Shown piece by piece: positions 10,138-20,100 of a DNA stretch of 64,000 nucleotides (the first letter of the stretch is position 1; every line of letters starts with the position of its first letter). This stretch comes from JANQEU01 sp965601455. Its GTDB lineage: Bacteria > Bacteroidota > Bacteroidia > Cytophagales > Cyclobacteriaceae. The stretch is taken from assembly GCA_965601455.1 (NCBI GenBank), contig OZ271831.1:2108001-2172000 (forward strand), in the 5' to 3' direction. The translations under genes were made by a program, and so were the position numbers. The notes beneath the pieces are model-generated. The model had not been told where the DNA came from and did no database searches. It was given only the letters and a program-made list of their open reading frames with translations.

Positions 10138-10782
10138 TTACCTAAGAATTTTTCTTCCCTGAATCATGAGTTCTGTGGCAAAAAGTGGTACAGTCCATGA
10201 AACCCAGGTAAGGAACGGGAGTGCTTCCGAGTAACTTCCAAAATACTGATACGGAAGGTATTCGTTGATGGTAACGAAAATTACGAAAAAGAGGGTTACC
10301 ACATAACTTCTGATCATCCACTCCCCATGCTGCGTATATTTTTTTCTTTGAAGAGCTAGTATTGCCATCCCAATAGTGGCGATCCAGACCAGCGGTACAA
10401 TACCGAGACTTATTTTACCCATCGCATTGTAGTGCGAGAGGAAAGCCAGTACCAAGGCGGTAATAGCTGAAATCGAGATACAGATAAAATAGGTGAGACC
10501 TATTCGTTGATGGATTACCAGGAAACGATCACGAATCGTTTGGAAGAATTGTAATGGTCCTATAAATGTGGCAGCAATACCAGTGACCACATGTGCAAAG
10601 AGCCAGGGAGCCTTGGGCCAATAATAGCTTCCATACATTTCCTCGGTTAGAATCAACTTCGGAAAAGCTTTGTAATACAAGAAGTACACGACAACAATAG
10701 CAGTTGTCAGATATACAAGCGAGAGTATTCGATTATGATTAATATAATTAAAGACCTGACCCGAAATCTCTTTGATGCTCAT
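10138..10782 (-). CDS. DUF2306 membrane protein
   Basis: The 214-residue protein has about six membrane segments. The pattern of an HVVTG segment followed by FIGPLQFF, a basic loop with IHQRIG, and a late RSYVVTLFFV segment matches the predicted DUF2306 membrane family. No enzymatic role is known for the family; the conserved histidines (HVVTG, HQR, QHGEWMIRS) are reminiscent of haem or metal ligands, but this is only suggestive. It is first in a minus-strand series with the AraC regulator and the DJ-1 protein. Confidence 0.8.
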   Translation of the reverse strand: MSIKEISGQVFNYINHNRILSLVYLTTAIVVVYFLYYKAFPKLILTEEMYGSYYWPKAPWLFAHVVTGIAATFIGPLQFFQTIRDRFLVIHQRIGLTYFICISISAITALVLAFLSHYNAMGKISLGIVPLVWIATIGMAILALQRKKYTQHGEWMIRSYVVTLFFVIFVTINEYLPYQYFGSYSEALPFLTWVSWTVPLFATELMIQGRKILR

Positions 10783-11151
10783 GTGACTTCTGACTTGGAA
10801 AACAATATACGAAACAAAAAAAGAAGATGGCGTCGAGTGTCGTAAGCTGGATCAGACTATTGCTTCATTAGGTCAAGTTTCTCAGCTAATCGGTACGTCC
10901 ATAATGCATTAATTCACGCTTTCTTGTGTATGAATCGGAGAATAAATTAGGATGAAAATACGCTCACCCTTCTAGATCTAGTTACCAATCATAATCCCTG
11001 AAAATGGGCTTTTATGGTCATTTAACATGATTTTAATACGTATGACAGGAATCAAATTTCTTATTGACGGTTCTCATCCATTTGGCAATTAGCTGGGACT
11101 ACTTTACATCCCGTAACCCCAAGGTCGTGCTTGATTCACGGCATACATATT
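10783..11151. other. Intergenic region before the electron-transfer block
   Basis: This AT-rich stretch separates divergent transcription of the DUF2306 gene and the small cytochrome gene. I see no RNA gene. It holds a 10-bp palindrome CTAGATCTAG at 10972-10981 and a TACTTTAC element at 11100-11107 that loosely resembles the Bacteroidota -7 box (TAnnTTTG), with TTTG at 11081-11084, too close for the usual spacing. Promoters for both flanking genes must lie here but cannot be placed with confidence. Confidence 0.5.
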
Positions 11152-11541
11152 ATGAATATAAACAACAGCAAAATCAGGATTCTCTGGAAACATAATCTCA
11201 TATGGGCAGTGGCTCTCTTGTTTTTCGCATCCTGCTATTATGAAGAAGTGGTTCCATTAGCAGTCGAGATAGGAGATGACCCTATTAGCTATGAATTGGA
11301 TGTCCAGCCATTTTTCGAAGCTAAATGCAACGCTTGTCATGCTGGGAGTGTACCTCCCGATTTAAGTGTTGAGGTATCATACAACGAATTAATTTCCGAT
11401 AACTGGATCAACACAGAAGATCCAGCAAGTAGCCCACTTTATTTATCCATAATAGAGGGCGGTAGTATGGAGATTTATGCCACACCTGCAGAACGAGCAA
11501 TGTTACTGGCGTGGATCGAACAAGAAGCTTCAAACAATTAA
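11152..11541 (+). CDS. Small c-type cytochrome lipoprotein
   Basis: A 129-residue protein with a lipoprotein signal (WAVALLFFASC) and one CxxCH haem c site (CNACH, in YELDVQPFFEAKCNACHAG). The pattern of a cysteine-containing haem site followed by a short region ending in MLLAWIEQ resembles the haem-binding domain often found before planctomycete-type or PSD1-like cytochromes. The ATG at 11152 is preferred to an in-frame TTG at 11131. It is the first gene of the block and lies 11 bp before the first DUF5777 gene, so it likely donates or accepts electrons at the outer or inner membrane. Confidence 0.82.
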   Translation: MNINNSKIRILWKHNLIWAVALLFFASCYYEEVVPLAVEIGDDPISYELDVQPFFEAKCNACHAGSVPPDLSVEVSYNELISDNWINTEDPASSPLYLSIIEGGSMEIYATPAERAMLLAWIEQEASNN

Positions 11542-11552
11542 ACGGGGATGGC

Positions 11553-12419
11553 ATGAAAAATTATAAAACACTAACACTATCACTTCTAATGATTCTGGTA
11601 GTGCTCGGAGCAAATGGCCAGGATGAAACTGCCACGAAGGATAGACCTGTACGCCCAATGTTTGAAAGTGCCTATCTCATGGATAACCAATCGGTTATTG
11701 TCTATCAAAAGAATACATTGGAATGGGCGATGCAGCATAAGTTTGGTTCTATTGAGAATGGATTCGACGACTACTTTGGCCTTTGGGGAGTTAGTAACAT
11801 TCGCATGGGATTTACCTATGTGCCCATCAATAATCTTGCGGTTGGATACGGCATCACCCAAAATAAGATGTTGCAGGATTTCAATATCAAGTATGCTTTT
11901 CTACAGCAGACAAGATCCGGCAGAATACCCTTAAGCATTACATATTATGGAAATATGGCTATTGACTCCAGGAAAAGGGATGATATAGTATATTATTCTA
12001 AATACGGTGATCGAGTGTCATACTTCCACCAGATAATTCTAGCCAGAAGGGTTTCATCGAAATTGTCTGTTCAGATTTCACCGTCATTATCGCATTATAA
12101 CGCCGCACCTGCTATAGTCGAGGATGGAGAAGTTATCGCGTTAAGAGAAAATGATCACCTCGCCATAAGTGCCAGTGCTCGATACAAAGTAGTGAGTCAG
12201 GGGTCCATCACGGTGGACTATAATCTACCTATCACCAATCACCCGCAAAACAATCCAAAGGGAGGGTTCGCTTTCGGATATGAAATATCTACAAGCTCAC
12301 ATGCTTTCCAGTTGTATATGGGTCAGTACCGCGGATTGGTTCCACAAGAAAACAATTACAACAACCTGAATACTGAGTTCCAGTTTGGTTTTAACATAAC
12401 AAAATTATGGTCACTCTAA
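11553..12419 (+). CDS. DUF5777 outer-membrane beta-barrel protein (copy 1)
   Basis: A 288-residue protein with a signal peptide cleaved near GANGQ and alternating amphipathic strands that end in the aromatic-rich FGFNITKLWSL, as expected for an outer-membrane barrel. The early motif FESAYLMDNQSVIV and the segment LEWAMQHKFGSIENG are characteristic of the DUF5777 family. It is followed directly by a clear paralogue, and about 35-40 percent of positions look shared by eye. The start at 11553 (MKNYKTL) is preferred because the upstream in-frame residues overlap the cytochrome gene. Role unknown; the context suggests a pore or conduit in electron transfer. Confidence 0.86.
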   Translation: MKNYKTLTLSLLMILVVLGANGQDETATKDRPVRPMFESAYLMDNQSVIVYQKNTLEWAMQHKFGSIENGFDDYFGLWGVSNIRMGFTYVPINNLAVGYGITQNKMLQDFNIKYAFLQQTRSGRIPLSITYYGNMAIDSRKRDDIVYYSKYGDRVSYFHQIILARRVSSKLSVQISPSLSHYNAAPAIVEDGEVIALRENDHLAISASARYKVVSQGSITVDYNLPITNHPQNNPKGGFAFGYEISTSSHAFQLYMGQYRGLVPQENNYNNLNTEFQFGFNITKLWSL

Positions 12420-12427
12420 AATCCCAA

Positions 12428-13306
12428 ATGAAGCGACTATTTATTAAGGACATCAAGAAAGAATTTGCTTCGATAATATGTCTATTTCTCCTGGGAACAA
12501 ATACTGTGTTCGCCCAGGACGAGAAACAAGATAGGGTACCCGTTCGTGCTCCTTTTGAGAGTGCCGTTTTGTTGGACAATCAATCAATTATCGTTCCCGA
12601 CGCCGGAACATTGGAATTTGACATGATACACCGTTTTGGAACTTTTGAAAATGGCATGTCAGACCTATATGGGATTTATGCCCCTGGTTCAAACGTTCGA
12701 ATGGCCTTTGTCTACAGTATAATTGACAATTTGGCATTGGGTATAGGCTTCACCAAGCTAAACAAGTTTACGGATTTAAGTCTTAAATACAGTATTCTAA
12801 AGCAAACCCGGGATTGGAGTATTCCTGTAAGTGTAACCTACTTCGGAAATGTCGCAATTGATGGAAGAGACAGAGAACTATTTACAGCAAGTGAAAATGT
12901 CAATATTCATCGGCTATCTTATTTCCATCAGGTCCTTGTAGGTACCAGGTTTAACAAAAAACTCTCCATACAACTTGCTCCAAGCGTATCATACTTTAAT
13001 AAGGTAGACTTAGGAATGACCAATTATGTCATCGGAATCAGCGCAGGTGGAAGGTATAAAGTGGGATCTTCAACTTCAATCATTTTCGATTACAACCAGC
13101 AGTTGAATGATCATGATGGAGTAATAGATCTAAAACCTAGTGTAGGCGTTGGGTTTGAAATTTCCACAAGTACTCATGCATTTCAGGTATTTGCCTCAAC
13201 CTTTAGCGGTATTCTACCTCAGCAAAACATGTTGTTTAATGAGAATGAGCTGGACGAAACCGGCATTCTTATTGGCTTTAACATCACTCGCCTTTGGAAC
13301 CTCTAA
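12428..13306 (+). CDS. DUF5777 outer-membrane beta-barrel protein (copy 2)
   Basis: This is a second DUF5777 barrel in tandem with the first: FESAVLLDNQSIIV, LEFDMIHRFGTFENG, the central SYFHQ motif and the C-terminal GFNITRLWNL all have counterparts in copy 1. A signal peptide ends at TVFAQ. The ATG at 12428 gives a normal signal; an ATG at 12407 overlapping the previous stop by 13 bp is also possible and would imply translational coupling. The pair probably arose by tandem duplication. The gene ends 10 bp before the Fe-S protein gene. Confidence 0.86.
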   Translation: MKRLFIKDIKKEFASIICLFLLGTNTVFAQDEKQDRVPVRAPFESAVLLDNQSIIVPDAGTLEFDMIHRFGTFENGMSDLYGIYAPGSNVRMAFVYSIIDNLALGIGFTKLNKFTDLSLKYSILKQTRDWSIPVSVTYFGNVAIDGRDRELFTASENVNIHRLSYFHQVLVGTRFNKKLSIQLAPSVSYFNKVDLGMTNYVIGISAGGRYKVGSSTSIIFDYNQQLNDHDGVIDLKPSVGVGFEISTSTHAFQVFASTFSGILPQQNMLFNENELDETGILIGFNITRLWNL

Positions 13307-13316
13307 TCAATAGATC

Positions 13317-14297
13317 ATGAAAGAGAATTCACGTAGAGACTTTATAAAAAAAGGATCAGTACTAGGAGTACTGGCCGGTGCGACAGGAGTAGCTACTCTT
13401 GCAGGAGACCAGGGTGGAACCGATTCGGCCGATCCGGGTGACTCCGAACCATCGAAGAAGATCAAGGTATTGACGGCGGAAGGAAAAGTGATTGAGGTTG
13501 ACGAGCCGGTGGATGATTGCCCAATTGAGCCCTGCACGCCGGCTAAGGGAGAGGCGGCTCGTCAGGGAATACCCGGACGATCTTTTGTAATGGTCATTGA
13601 CCTGGCTCGTTGCAACAATGCCGGAAAATGTATAGAGGGGTGCCAAAAAGGAAACGACTTATTGCCCAATCAGGAGTTCATGAATGTTCACCTAATGAAA
13701 GATAATCCTGAAAGTGAGCCCTATTGGTTTCCAAATAATTGCTTCCAATGTGGAAATCCACCCTGTGTAAAAGTCTGTCCGGTTGGCGCAACCTTTCAAA
13801 GAGAAGATAACATAGTAATGGTGGATGCGGATCAATGTATAGGATGCAAATTCTGTATGGTTGCGTGTCCATACTCCGCCCGCATATTCAATTGGGAGCC
13901 AAATGATAAATACTCATCAAATGATCCTAATTACTCACCAGAAACCAATATTCCAGCCCAAATTGGAACTGTTAGTAAGTGTGATTTTTGCCCAGACCGG
14001 GCGAGGGAAGGCAAGCTTCCGTATTGTGCAACAAGCTGTCCAATGGGTGCCATCTATTTCGGAGATAAGAACGAAGACTCCATAACCAACGGAAGTGAAA
14101 CTGTGCGGTTTACCGAGTTGATTGAACAGCGAATGGGATATAGATATCTGGAAGATCTAGGGACCGAACCCAATGTCTTCTACTTGCCACCGATTGATCG
14201 AATGTTTGAATACGAAAGCGGTCTAGAGGATATGCCCGAAGAGAAACGTAAGATGTATGATGATATCATAAATGATAGAGACTCAAAAAAAGAATAA
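13317..14297 (+). CDS. Tat-exported 4-cluster Fe-S electron transfer protein (NrfC/PsrB-like)
   Basis: The N-terminus has a twin-arginine signal (SRRDFIKKG), so the folded protein is exported. Four ferredoxin motifs follow: Cys99-x5-Cys105-x3-Cys109, CFQCGNPPCVKVC, CIGCKFCMVAC, and CDFC-x11-CATSC. Motifs 2-4 are complete; in motif 1 the second cysteine is Ala102, so one cluster would have only three cysteine ligands, consistent with a [3Fe-4S] centre. Such subunits pass electrons between an NrfD-type quinol subunit (encoded 3 bp downstream) and a catalytic or cytochrome partner. No molybdopterin subunit is encoded nearby. Confidence 0.92.
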   Translation: MKENSRRDFIKKGSVLGVLAGATGVATLAGDQGGTDSADPGDSEPSKKIKVLTAEGKVIEVDEPVDDCPIEPCTPAKGEAARQGIPGRSFVMVIDLARCNNAGKCIEGCQKGNDLLPNQEFMNVHLMKDNPESEPYWFPNNCFQCGNPPCVKVCPVGATFQREDNIVMVDADQCIGCKFCMVACPYSARIFNWEPNDKYSSNDPNYSPETNIPAQIGTVSKCDFCPDRAREGKLPYCATSCPMGAIYFGDKNEDSITNGSETVRFTELIEQRMGYRYLEDLGTEPNVFYLPPIDRMFEYESGLEDMPEEKRKMYDDIINDRDSKKE

Positions 14298-14300
14298 GCA

Positions 14301-15644
14301 ATGAATCCTGATTCCAAAAATTTGATGCAGGAGTTCGCTCCAAATATTGAGAAACCCACAATTAAATGGTATCTGTGGGTAGGATTTCTAAGCATATTGG
14401 TTTTGTGGGGTGTATATGCCCTGGTCATGCAAATTATTAAAGGTCAGGTTATTACCGGAATGAGGGATCATGCAGCTTGGGGGATTTATACTGCCAACTT
14501 TATCTTTTTCATGGGTCTGACCTATGCGGGAGCCCTGATATCGTGTGGTTTTCAACTCTTCAGAGTTCAGTGGGGAAAGCCAATAACAAGAATAGCAGAG
14601 ATATTAACAGTTTCAGCACTAATCGTAGGTGCACCTTTCATTCTTTTTTGCCTGGGTAGACTCGATAGGATTCACTTCCTGTTTACACATGGTCGAATCC
14701 AGTCTCCGATCACATGGGATGTGATAGCCATTATCACAGATATGGTGTTTTGCATCGTGTTCCTTTATGTAACATACATAACAGATTTTGCAAAGCTTAG
14801 GGACTATGATGGACTAAATGTAGCTAATTGGCGTAAGAAATTGTATCGGATACTTTCTCTAGGTTACACCGGAACACCTGAACAAAAGCGAACGCTCCAG
14901 AAGGCAAAGGATATTATGGCGGCGATCATCATTCCTACGGCGATTATCGCTTATTCTCTACTGTCTTGGCTATTTGGCATGAGCTTACGACCAGGATGGC
15001 ATAGCACGATTTTTGGTCCCTATTTCGTATTAACAGCGGTTTACTCCGGTGTAGCGCTGTTAATAGTAATCATGTGGATTTATCGAAGGACTCGAAAACT
15101 GGAGCGATTCATCACAGATGAACATTTTAACTATCTGGGAATTGGTCTTCTGCTACTTGGGTTATTCTACGGGTATTTTTCTTTCAGTGAATACATCACC
15201 GAATGGTATAACCTTACGAAGCCATATGCGAAATTATGGGATAAACTTATATCGTTTGAAGCTTATGGATGGTTAAGTCTGTTCCATGTTGTCTTTGCTC
15301 ATGGTTTACCTATAGTAATACTTGCGATACCAAGACTAAGAACGGTAAATAACATTACTCTGGTATCGATATTCATCGTGTTGGCCTTATGGGTAAAGCG
15401 ATATCTTATCGTTGTTCCTGTTCTTGAAACACCCTTTATCCCAATTCAGGATATTCGACCGGAATATGTTCAGTATTCAGTTTCATGGGTTGAGTTCGCG
15501 TTAACTGTCTCTGGAATCGCACTTATGATTTTGATTTACACCATCGCTGGAAGGTTTGCTCCGATTATGCCGGTTACCGAGTTAGAAGAGGGAGAAAAAG
15601 AGGTTCGAATGAATGTATCACTGAAAACCGAAGGAGCGTCATGA
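14301..15644 (+). CDS. NrfD/PsrC-family quinol-interacting membrane subunit
   Basis: The 447-residue protein has about ten membrane segments and the family pattern early on (GMRDHAAWGIYTANFIFFMGLTYAGAL, then FCLGRLDRIHFLFTHGRIQSPITWDV). NrfD-type proteins oxidise or reduce quinols and couple to a periplasmic Fe-S subunit, which is encoded 3 bp upstream. It overlaps the next gene by 4 bp (ATGA). The family is shared by polysulfide reductase, nitrite reductase NrfD and alternative complex III; which of these it resembles most cannot be decided by eye. Confidence 0.92.
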   Translation: MNPDSKNLMQEFAPNIEKPTIKWYLWVGFLSILVLWGVYALVMQIIKGQVITGMRDHAAWGIYTANFIFFMGLTYAGALISCGFQLFRVQWGKPITRIAEILTVSALIVGAPFILFCLGRLDRIHFLFTHGRIQSPITWDVIAIITDMVFCIVFLYVTYITDFAKLRDYDGLNVANWRKKLYRILSLGYTGTPEQKRTLQKAKDIMAAIIIPTAIIAYSLLSWLFGMSLRPGWHSTIFGPYFVLTAVYSGVALLIVIMWIYRRTRKLERFITDEHFNYLGIGLLLLGLFYGYFSFSEYITEWYNLTKPYAKLWDKLISFEAYGWLSLFHVVFAHGLPIVILAIPRLRTVNNITLVSIFIVLALWVKRYLIVVPVLETPFIPIQDIRPEYVQYSVSWVEFALTVSGIALMILIYTIAGRFAPIMPVTELEEGEKEVRMNVSLKTEGAS

Positions 15645-16510
15645 AACATATTATAGAAATTTCAATTGACCGATTCTTGTTTGTATTCCTATTATTATGT
15701 CTTGGGATCTTCACTTTCTCACAAGCCGCGGCACAGGATAGGACACGACTAAAGGCTTATTATTCTAAGTCGACGGACGGCACTAAAAATATTTCGGTTA
15801 TTCTTACGACAGGTAGGGGAAAAGACCTACGAGGTGTTTCCAATGCCCCAATCACAATTTCATCAATAGCAAGAGATAGTATTGTTGAGATCACAACGAT
15901 TTATACCGATAACCTGGGAGAATCCATTCTTATGGTAGAGGCTGGATATGAATTCGCCCGAAATGAGGAAGGATTCGCGGTAATTAATTTGGTATTTAAC
16001 GGGAACGATTCGTTGAGAAATGCCAAACGGAAAATTGAGTTCAAAGATTTGGATCTACAACTGGATACTCAGGTTATTGATTCGGTAAAGACCGTTTCCA
16101 TATCCGCCTCGGTTGTTGACCTCGATGGTAATTCTTTGGGTGTTGAGGATCTGAAAATGAAGGTTGGTGTGAGTAGGCTTCACAGTGTGCTCTTTCTGGG
16201 AGAATCAGTGACGAATGAAGAAGGCACTGCAGTATTTGAGTTTCCCGACGATATTCCTGGTGACGCGAATGGCACGATTACTGTAGTTACTTTGATTGAG
16301 GATGACGATGACTTTGGTACCGTTAGAAAGGAGGTTGATGTACAATGGGGTTTACCTGTAGATTATTCTTTATCGGCAACGGATCGTTCTTTATACGGCG
16401 ATTCAGCACCCCTGTGGATGATTTTTTCTGTGGCGATCATACTTCTTGGTGCGTGGGGTCATTTTATCTGGGCAATACTCTTGGTATTCAAAATCAAAAA
16501 ACTGGAATAG
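15641..16510 (+). CDS. Anchored periplasmic protein of unknown function
   Basis: A signal peptide (ending SQAAAQ) precedes about 230 residues of beta-rich sequence that seem to form two Ig-like repeats (segments with ITTIYTDNLGESILMVEAG and LFLGESVTNEEGTAVFEFP resemble each other), and a C-terminal membrane segment with a short basic tail (FKIKKLE). No cofactor motif is visible. It overlaps the NrfD gene by 4 bp and sits 64 bp before a cytochrome c gene, so it probably belongs to the same complex, perhaps as an assembly or docking subunit. I do not recognise a named family. Confidence 0.75.
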   Translation: MKHIIEISIDRFLFVFLLLCLGIFTFSQAAAQDRTRLKAYYSKSTDGTKNISVILTTGRGKDLRGVSNAPITISSIARDSIVEITTIYTDNLGESILMVEAGYEFARNEEGFAVINLVFNGNDSLRNAKRKIEFKDLDLQLDTQVIDSVKTVSISASVVDLDGNSLGVEDLKMKVGVSRLHSVLFLGESVTNEEGTAVFEFPDDIPGDANGTITVVTLIEDDDDFGTVRKEVDVQWGLPVDYSLSATDRSLYGDSAPLWMIFSVAIILLGAWGHFIWAILLVFKIKKLE

Positions 16511-16574
16511 TACTAGGTTCAATCCTCAACATATGATATTTTTCTATTGAGTACACTAAAATGCTAATTGACAA

Positions 16575-16985
16575 ATGAAGAAATTGAAATCAATACTTAC
16601 CATATCTGCAATTGCACTTTTTGTTACATCCCTTTTGGTGGCATTTACCAGTCCACCACCGCAAGAAGATTGGGTAGTTCCTGCTGAATACGCGGAATTA
16701 GAAAACAAATATCCCGGAGGAGATGTTGATGATATAGGTAAAGATCTATACATGAAGCACTGTCGGTCATGTCATGGAAAGGAAGGATATGGCGATGGTT
16801 CGAAAGCCGGTGAATTGGAGACTGAAATGAGGGATCTCACATGGGAGGAAGTGCAGGAGCAAAGTGACGGAGTTATGTACTACAAATCCATCATTGGTAG
16901 AGATGAAATGCCAAATTATGAGAAAAAGATTCCGAATGAGGAAGATCGCTGGTTACTGATCAATTACATGAGAACCCTAGAGTAA
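16575..16985 (+). CDS. Mono-haem cytochrome c
   Basis: An N-terminal hydrophobic signal or anchor (residues 5-26) leads to one class I cytochrome c domain. The haem site is CRSCHG and the likely sixth ligand is the methionine in GRDEMPNYE, near the C-terminal helix WLLINYMRTL. The size of 136 residues is typical. In this cluster it is the likely periplasmic carrier between the Fe-S/NrfD module and a terminal acceptor, including the multihaem protein at 20473. Confidence 0.92.
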   Translation: MKKLKSILTISAIALFVTSLLVAFTSPPPQEDWVVPAEYAELENKYPGGDVDDIGKDLYMKHCRSCHGKEGYGDGSKAGELETEMRDLTWEEVQEQSDGVMYYKSIIGRDEMPNYEKKIPNEEDRWLLINYMRTLE

Positions 16986-17033
16986 TTCGCGTAGGATAGA
17001 AGGCCTTACAAACGATAAACTTTCACTTAGTAT

Positions 17034-17060
17034 TCAGGTTCTGCATTTTGCAGAACCTGA
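17034..17060. terminator. 12-bp perfect inverted repeat after cytochrome c gene
   Basis: Arms TCAGGTTCTGCA (17034-17045) and TGCAGAACCTGA (17049-17060) are perfectly complementary with a 3-base loop. It lies about 50 bp after the cytochrome stop codon, which fits a transcription terminator, but no T-run follows. It could also be a processing or binding site. Confidence 0.55.
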
Positions 17061-17069
17061 GTCATTTAT

Positions 17070-17089
17070 GGATGTTACCAATAACATCC
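17070..17089. repeat. 8-bp perfect hairpin in ccsBA upstream region
   Basis: GGATGTTA (17070-17077) and TAACATCC (17082-17089) flank a CCAA loop, only ten bases after the preceding hairpin. The function is unknown; it may be part of the same terminator or a leader element of ccsBA. Confidence 0.45.
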
Positions 17090-17095
17090 GTAATT

Positions 17096-17109
17096 ATGAC
17101 TCAAGTCAT
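17096..17109. promoter_or_regulatory. Palindrome ATGACTCAAGTCAT, possible CRP/FNR-type site
   Basis: The dyad ATGAC-TCAA-GTCAT has the 5-4-5 layout with TGAC half-sites seen in many CRP/FNR-family operators, about 90 bp upstream of ccsBA. A respiratory-gene position makes this plausible, but no regulator gene is nearby and the assignment is only by pattern. Confidence 0.35.
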
Positions 17110-17197
17110 TTCCATACAAACACAGATTTCTGAATTTGGCATGAGATCAAGGTAGTCTTCAGAGCAGGTACTGCCGGAGGACTTATATCATACAGTT

Positions 17198-20100
17198 ATG
17201 AAAATCATTAATTTCCTGTTCTCAGGAATGTTGATGGGAATTCTTCTCATCATTTTTGCCGTTGCCATTGGCTATGCTACTTTCATCGAAAACGACTATG
17301 ACGCCACAACAGCAAGAGTACTAATCTACAATGCTCGATGGTTTGAAGTGTTGATGCTGCTGATGGTGATCAACTTTTCAGGGATGATTTTCACCCGCCA
17401 GTTGTACCGAAAGGATAAGCTAAACATCCTTGTGATTCATATTTCGCTGGTGATCATCATTTTGGGTGCCGCTTTGACTCGATACTTAGGTAGTGAAGGT
17501 ATGATGCACATACGAAACGGTCAGGTCAGCAATACCTTCATCTCTGCAGATACTTATATCAGTATTACATCGCCGGAGGTATCCTTTCGGGATAAAATAA
17601 TGTTATCCGTTAAAGCCGAAGATTTCTATCAGTCTTCAATGACTCTCGGCAGTGAAAAGATCGATCTTAAAATATCCCGTTATTACGATAATGCAATTGA
17701 GAAGGTGGTAAGAACACCTGAGGGCTTACCGCAAAGTACAGGTATTCTGAGTCTAATTGTACAAGGTCCGGAGGAAACCCAAACTATATACCTAAAGAGG
17801 GGAGAATCAAAGAGTATCAACGATTTGGGTATTAGTTTTGGTGATACCACTATTTCAAAGAATATTCATATTGTTGAAGAATCAGGTGGATTATTAATTC
17901 GTTTGCCTCTGGATTATCAGTCAGATAAAATTGATTCTTCCGGGAGAACCCATAGCAAATACGTACCGCTAAAACAGATGGCAAGGTACAAGTTCTATGG
18001 CATGACCCTGGTGCTCCATGAATACATTGAAAGTGGAATACTAAAGTACGGTACCGCGGAAAATGAAAATCAGAAAGGAGAACGAATTATCGATGTAGTA
18101 GTCAATGATGTGGAGAATAGTTTCAAGGTAGGTCAAAGCTATCTGTTGCAGGTAGGAGATCAAAAGGCAGCGATCAGAATCGGTGCAATGGTTACTGAAC
18201 TACCTTTTTCAATTCATTTGAAAGAGTTTCAATTGGATCGTTATCCGGGTTCGAATAGCCCATCATCTTTTGCCAGTGAAATTGTTTTGATCGACAAGCG
18301 AAAGAACCTGATTCAGCCTTATCGAATATTCATGAATAACATTCTCTCTTATGAGGGATATCGTTTTTATCAGTCATCTTACGATCCGGACGAACAAGGC
18401 ACAGTTCTATCGGTTAATGATGACTATTGGGGAACTAACGTGACCTATGTAGGTTATTTTTTACTGTTTTCCAGTTTGATTTTTTCCTTTTTCACCCCTA
18501 AAACCCGTTTTGCACGTCTTCTTAAAAAATTTGAGAATGTAAGAGCTAAGCGACAATCGATCACGATCAGTATTTTCTTATTCTTCTTTCTTTCTGTACC
18601 ACCTCATTTAAACGCTCAACATACTAATGCACGACTTCCAATTGTTACTAAGGAGCATGCTGAAAAGTTCGGGAAGTTACAGGTTCAGAATCCTCACGGA
18701 AGAATGATGCCAGTAAACACTATGGCTTCTGACGTTTTGGTGAAGATCTACAAGAAGGACACTTACGAAGGTCTGACTGCCGACCAGGTATTCCTTGAGA
18801 TGATTGTAAGTCCTTTTGACTGGATGATGAAACCGTTGGTAAAAATTGGTGATGATGAATTAAAAGAACTTCTAGGTGTCACTGAAGACTACGCTCGATA
18901 TATTGATTTCTTTTCTCGGCAAGGTGTATACAAAATAAATGAGCAGGTTAACGAAGCCTACCGTAAAAAGCCTGCATTACGATCAAAGTTCGATAAAGAG
19001 TTGATCTACGTAGATGAAAGGGTCAATGTTTTTACCATGATTACGGAAAAGACAACGTTACGAATTTTTCCATTGTCTCATTTGCCAAATGATGCCTGGG
19101 GTACACCTACTGAGTTTGAGGCCACGGTTGTGATGCTTTCTCTGGACAGTTTATTCTCAGAATATCAAACAAAACTTCTTGAGGCTAAGGTGTCCAATGA
19201 CTATAGTTATGCGGATGAAATGCTAAGTGCAATTGATAGCTATCAAAAGACTGCAGGCCAGTCAGTTATCTTATCCGACAACTTGATTCAGATGGAAGTT
19301 TTTTATAATCAGTCCGACATCTTTAAACGACTTTTTCCCATTTATCTAACCCTCGGAGTCCTACTTTCTGCCCTGTTTTTCACACAAGTATTTAAACCAT
19401 CGGTTAAGGTCACTGGATTCAATAAGACCTTGGCAGCTATTGTAATGGCATCATTTGCTTTTCATACTTTCGGCTTAATCCTAAGGTGGTACATATCCGG
19501 TCATGCCCCATGGAGTAACGGTTATGAATCGATGCTCTACATTTCGTGGGTCACCGTTTTGTCTGGTTTGATTTTTATGAATAAATCCCAAATGGCTTTA
19601 GCGGTCTCCACAATGTTGGCGGGAGTAACGCTCCTTACCGCTCACATGAGTTGGATGAATCCAGAGATCACCAATTTAGTGCCTGTATTAAAGTCCTATT
19701 GGCTTACAATACACGTTGCAACCATTACCGCGAGTTATGGGTTTCTTGGACTTGGAGCCATGCTTGGTTTTATGAATCTGTGTCTTATGATTTTCAGAAG
19801 TACAAAAAACCAACAACGGGTAAATCTAATACTGTCGGAACTTTCAATAATTATTGAGATGTCGCTAATTGTTGGCCTGGTATTATTGATTATCGGCAAT
19901 TTCCTTGGCGGTATATGGGCTAATGAATCATGGGGTCGATACTGGGGTTGGGATCCAAAGGAAACCTGGACGCTCGTAACGATTATTGCTTACTCTTTTA
20001 TTCTACATATGCGATTAGTACCCGGTTTGAAAGGTCAATTTTCCTTTAATTTCTTTTCACTTATTGCCTTTGGGACGGTATTGATGACCTACTTTGGGGT

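Noticed and set aside
10972..10981. CTAGATCTAG palindrome as a regulator site
   Set aside because: Single short palindrome with no second copy at a related gene.
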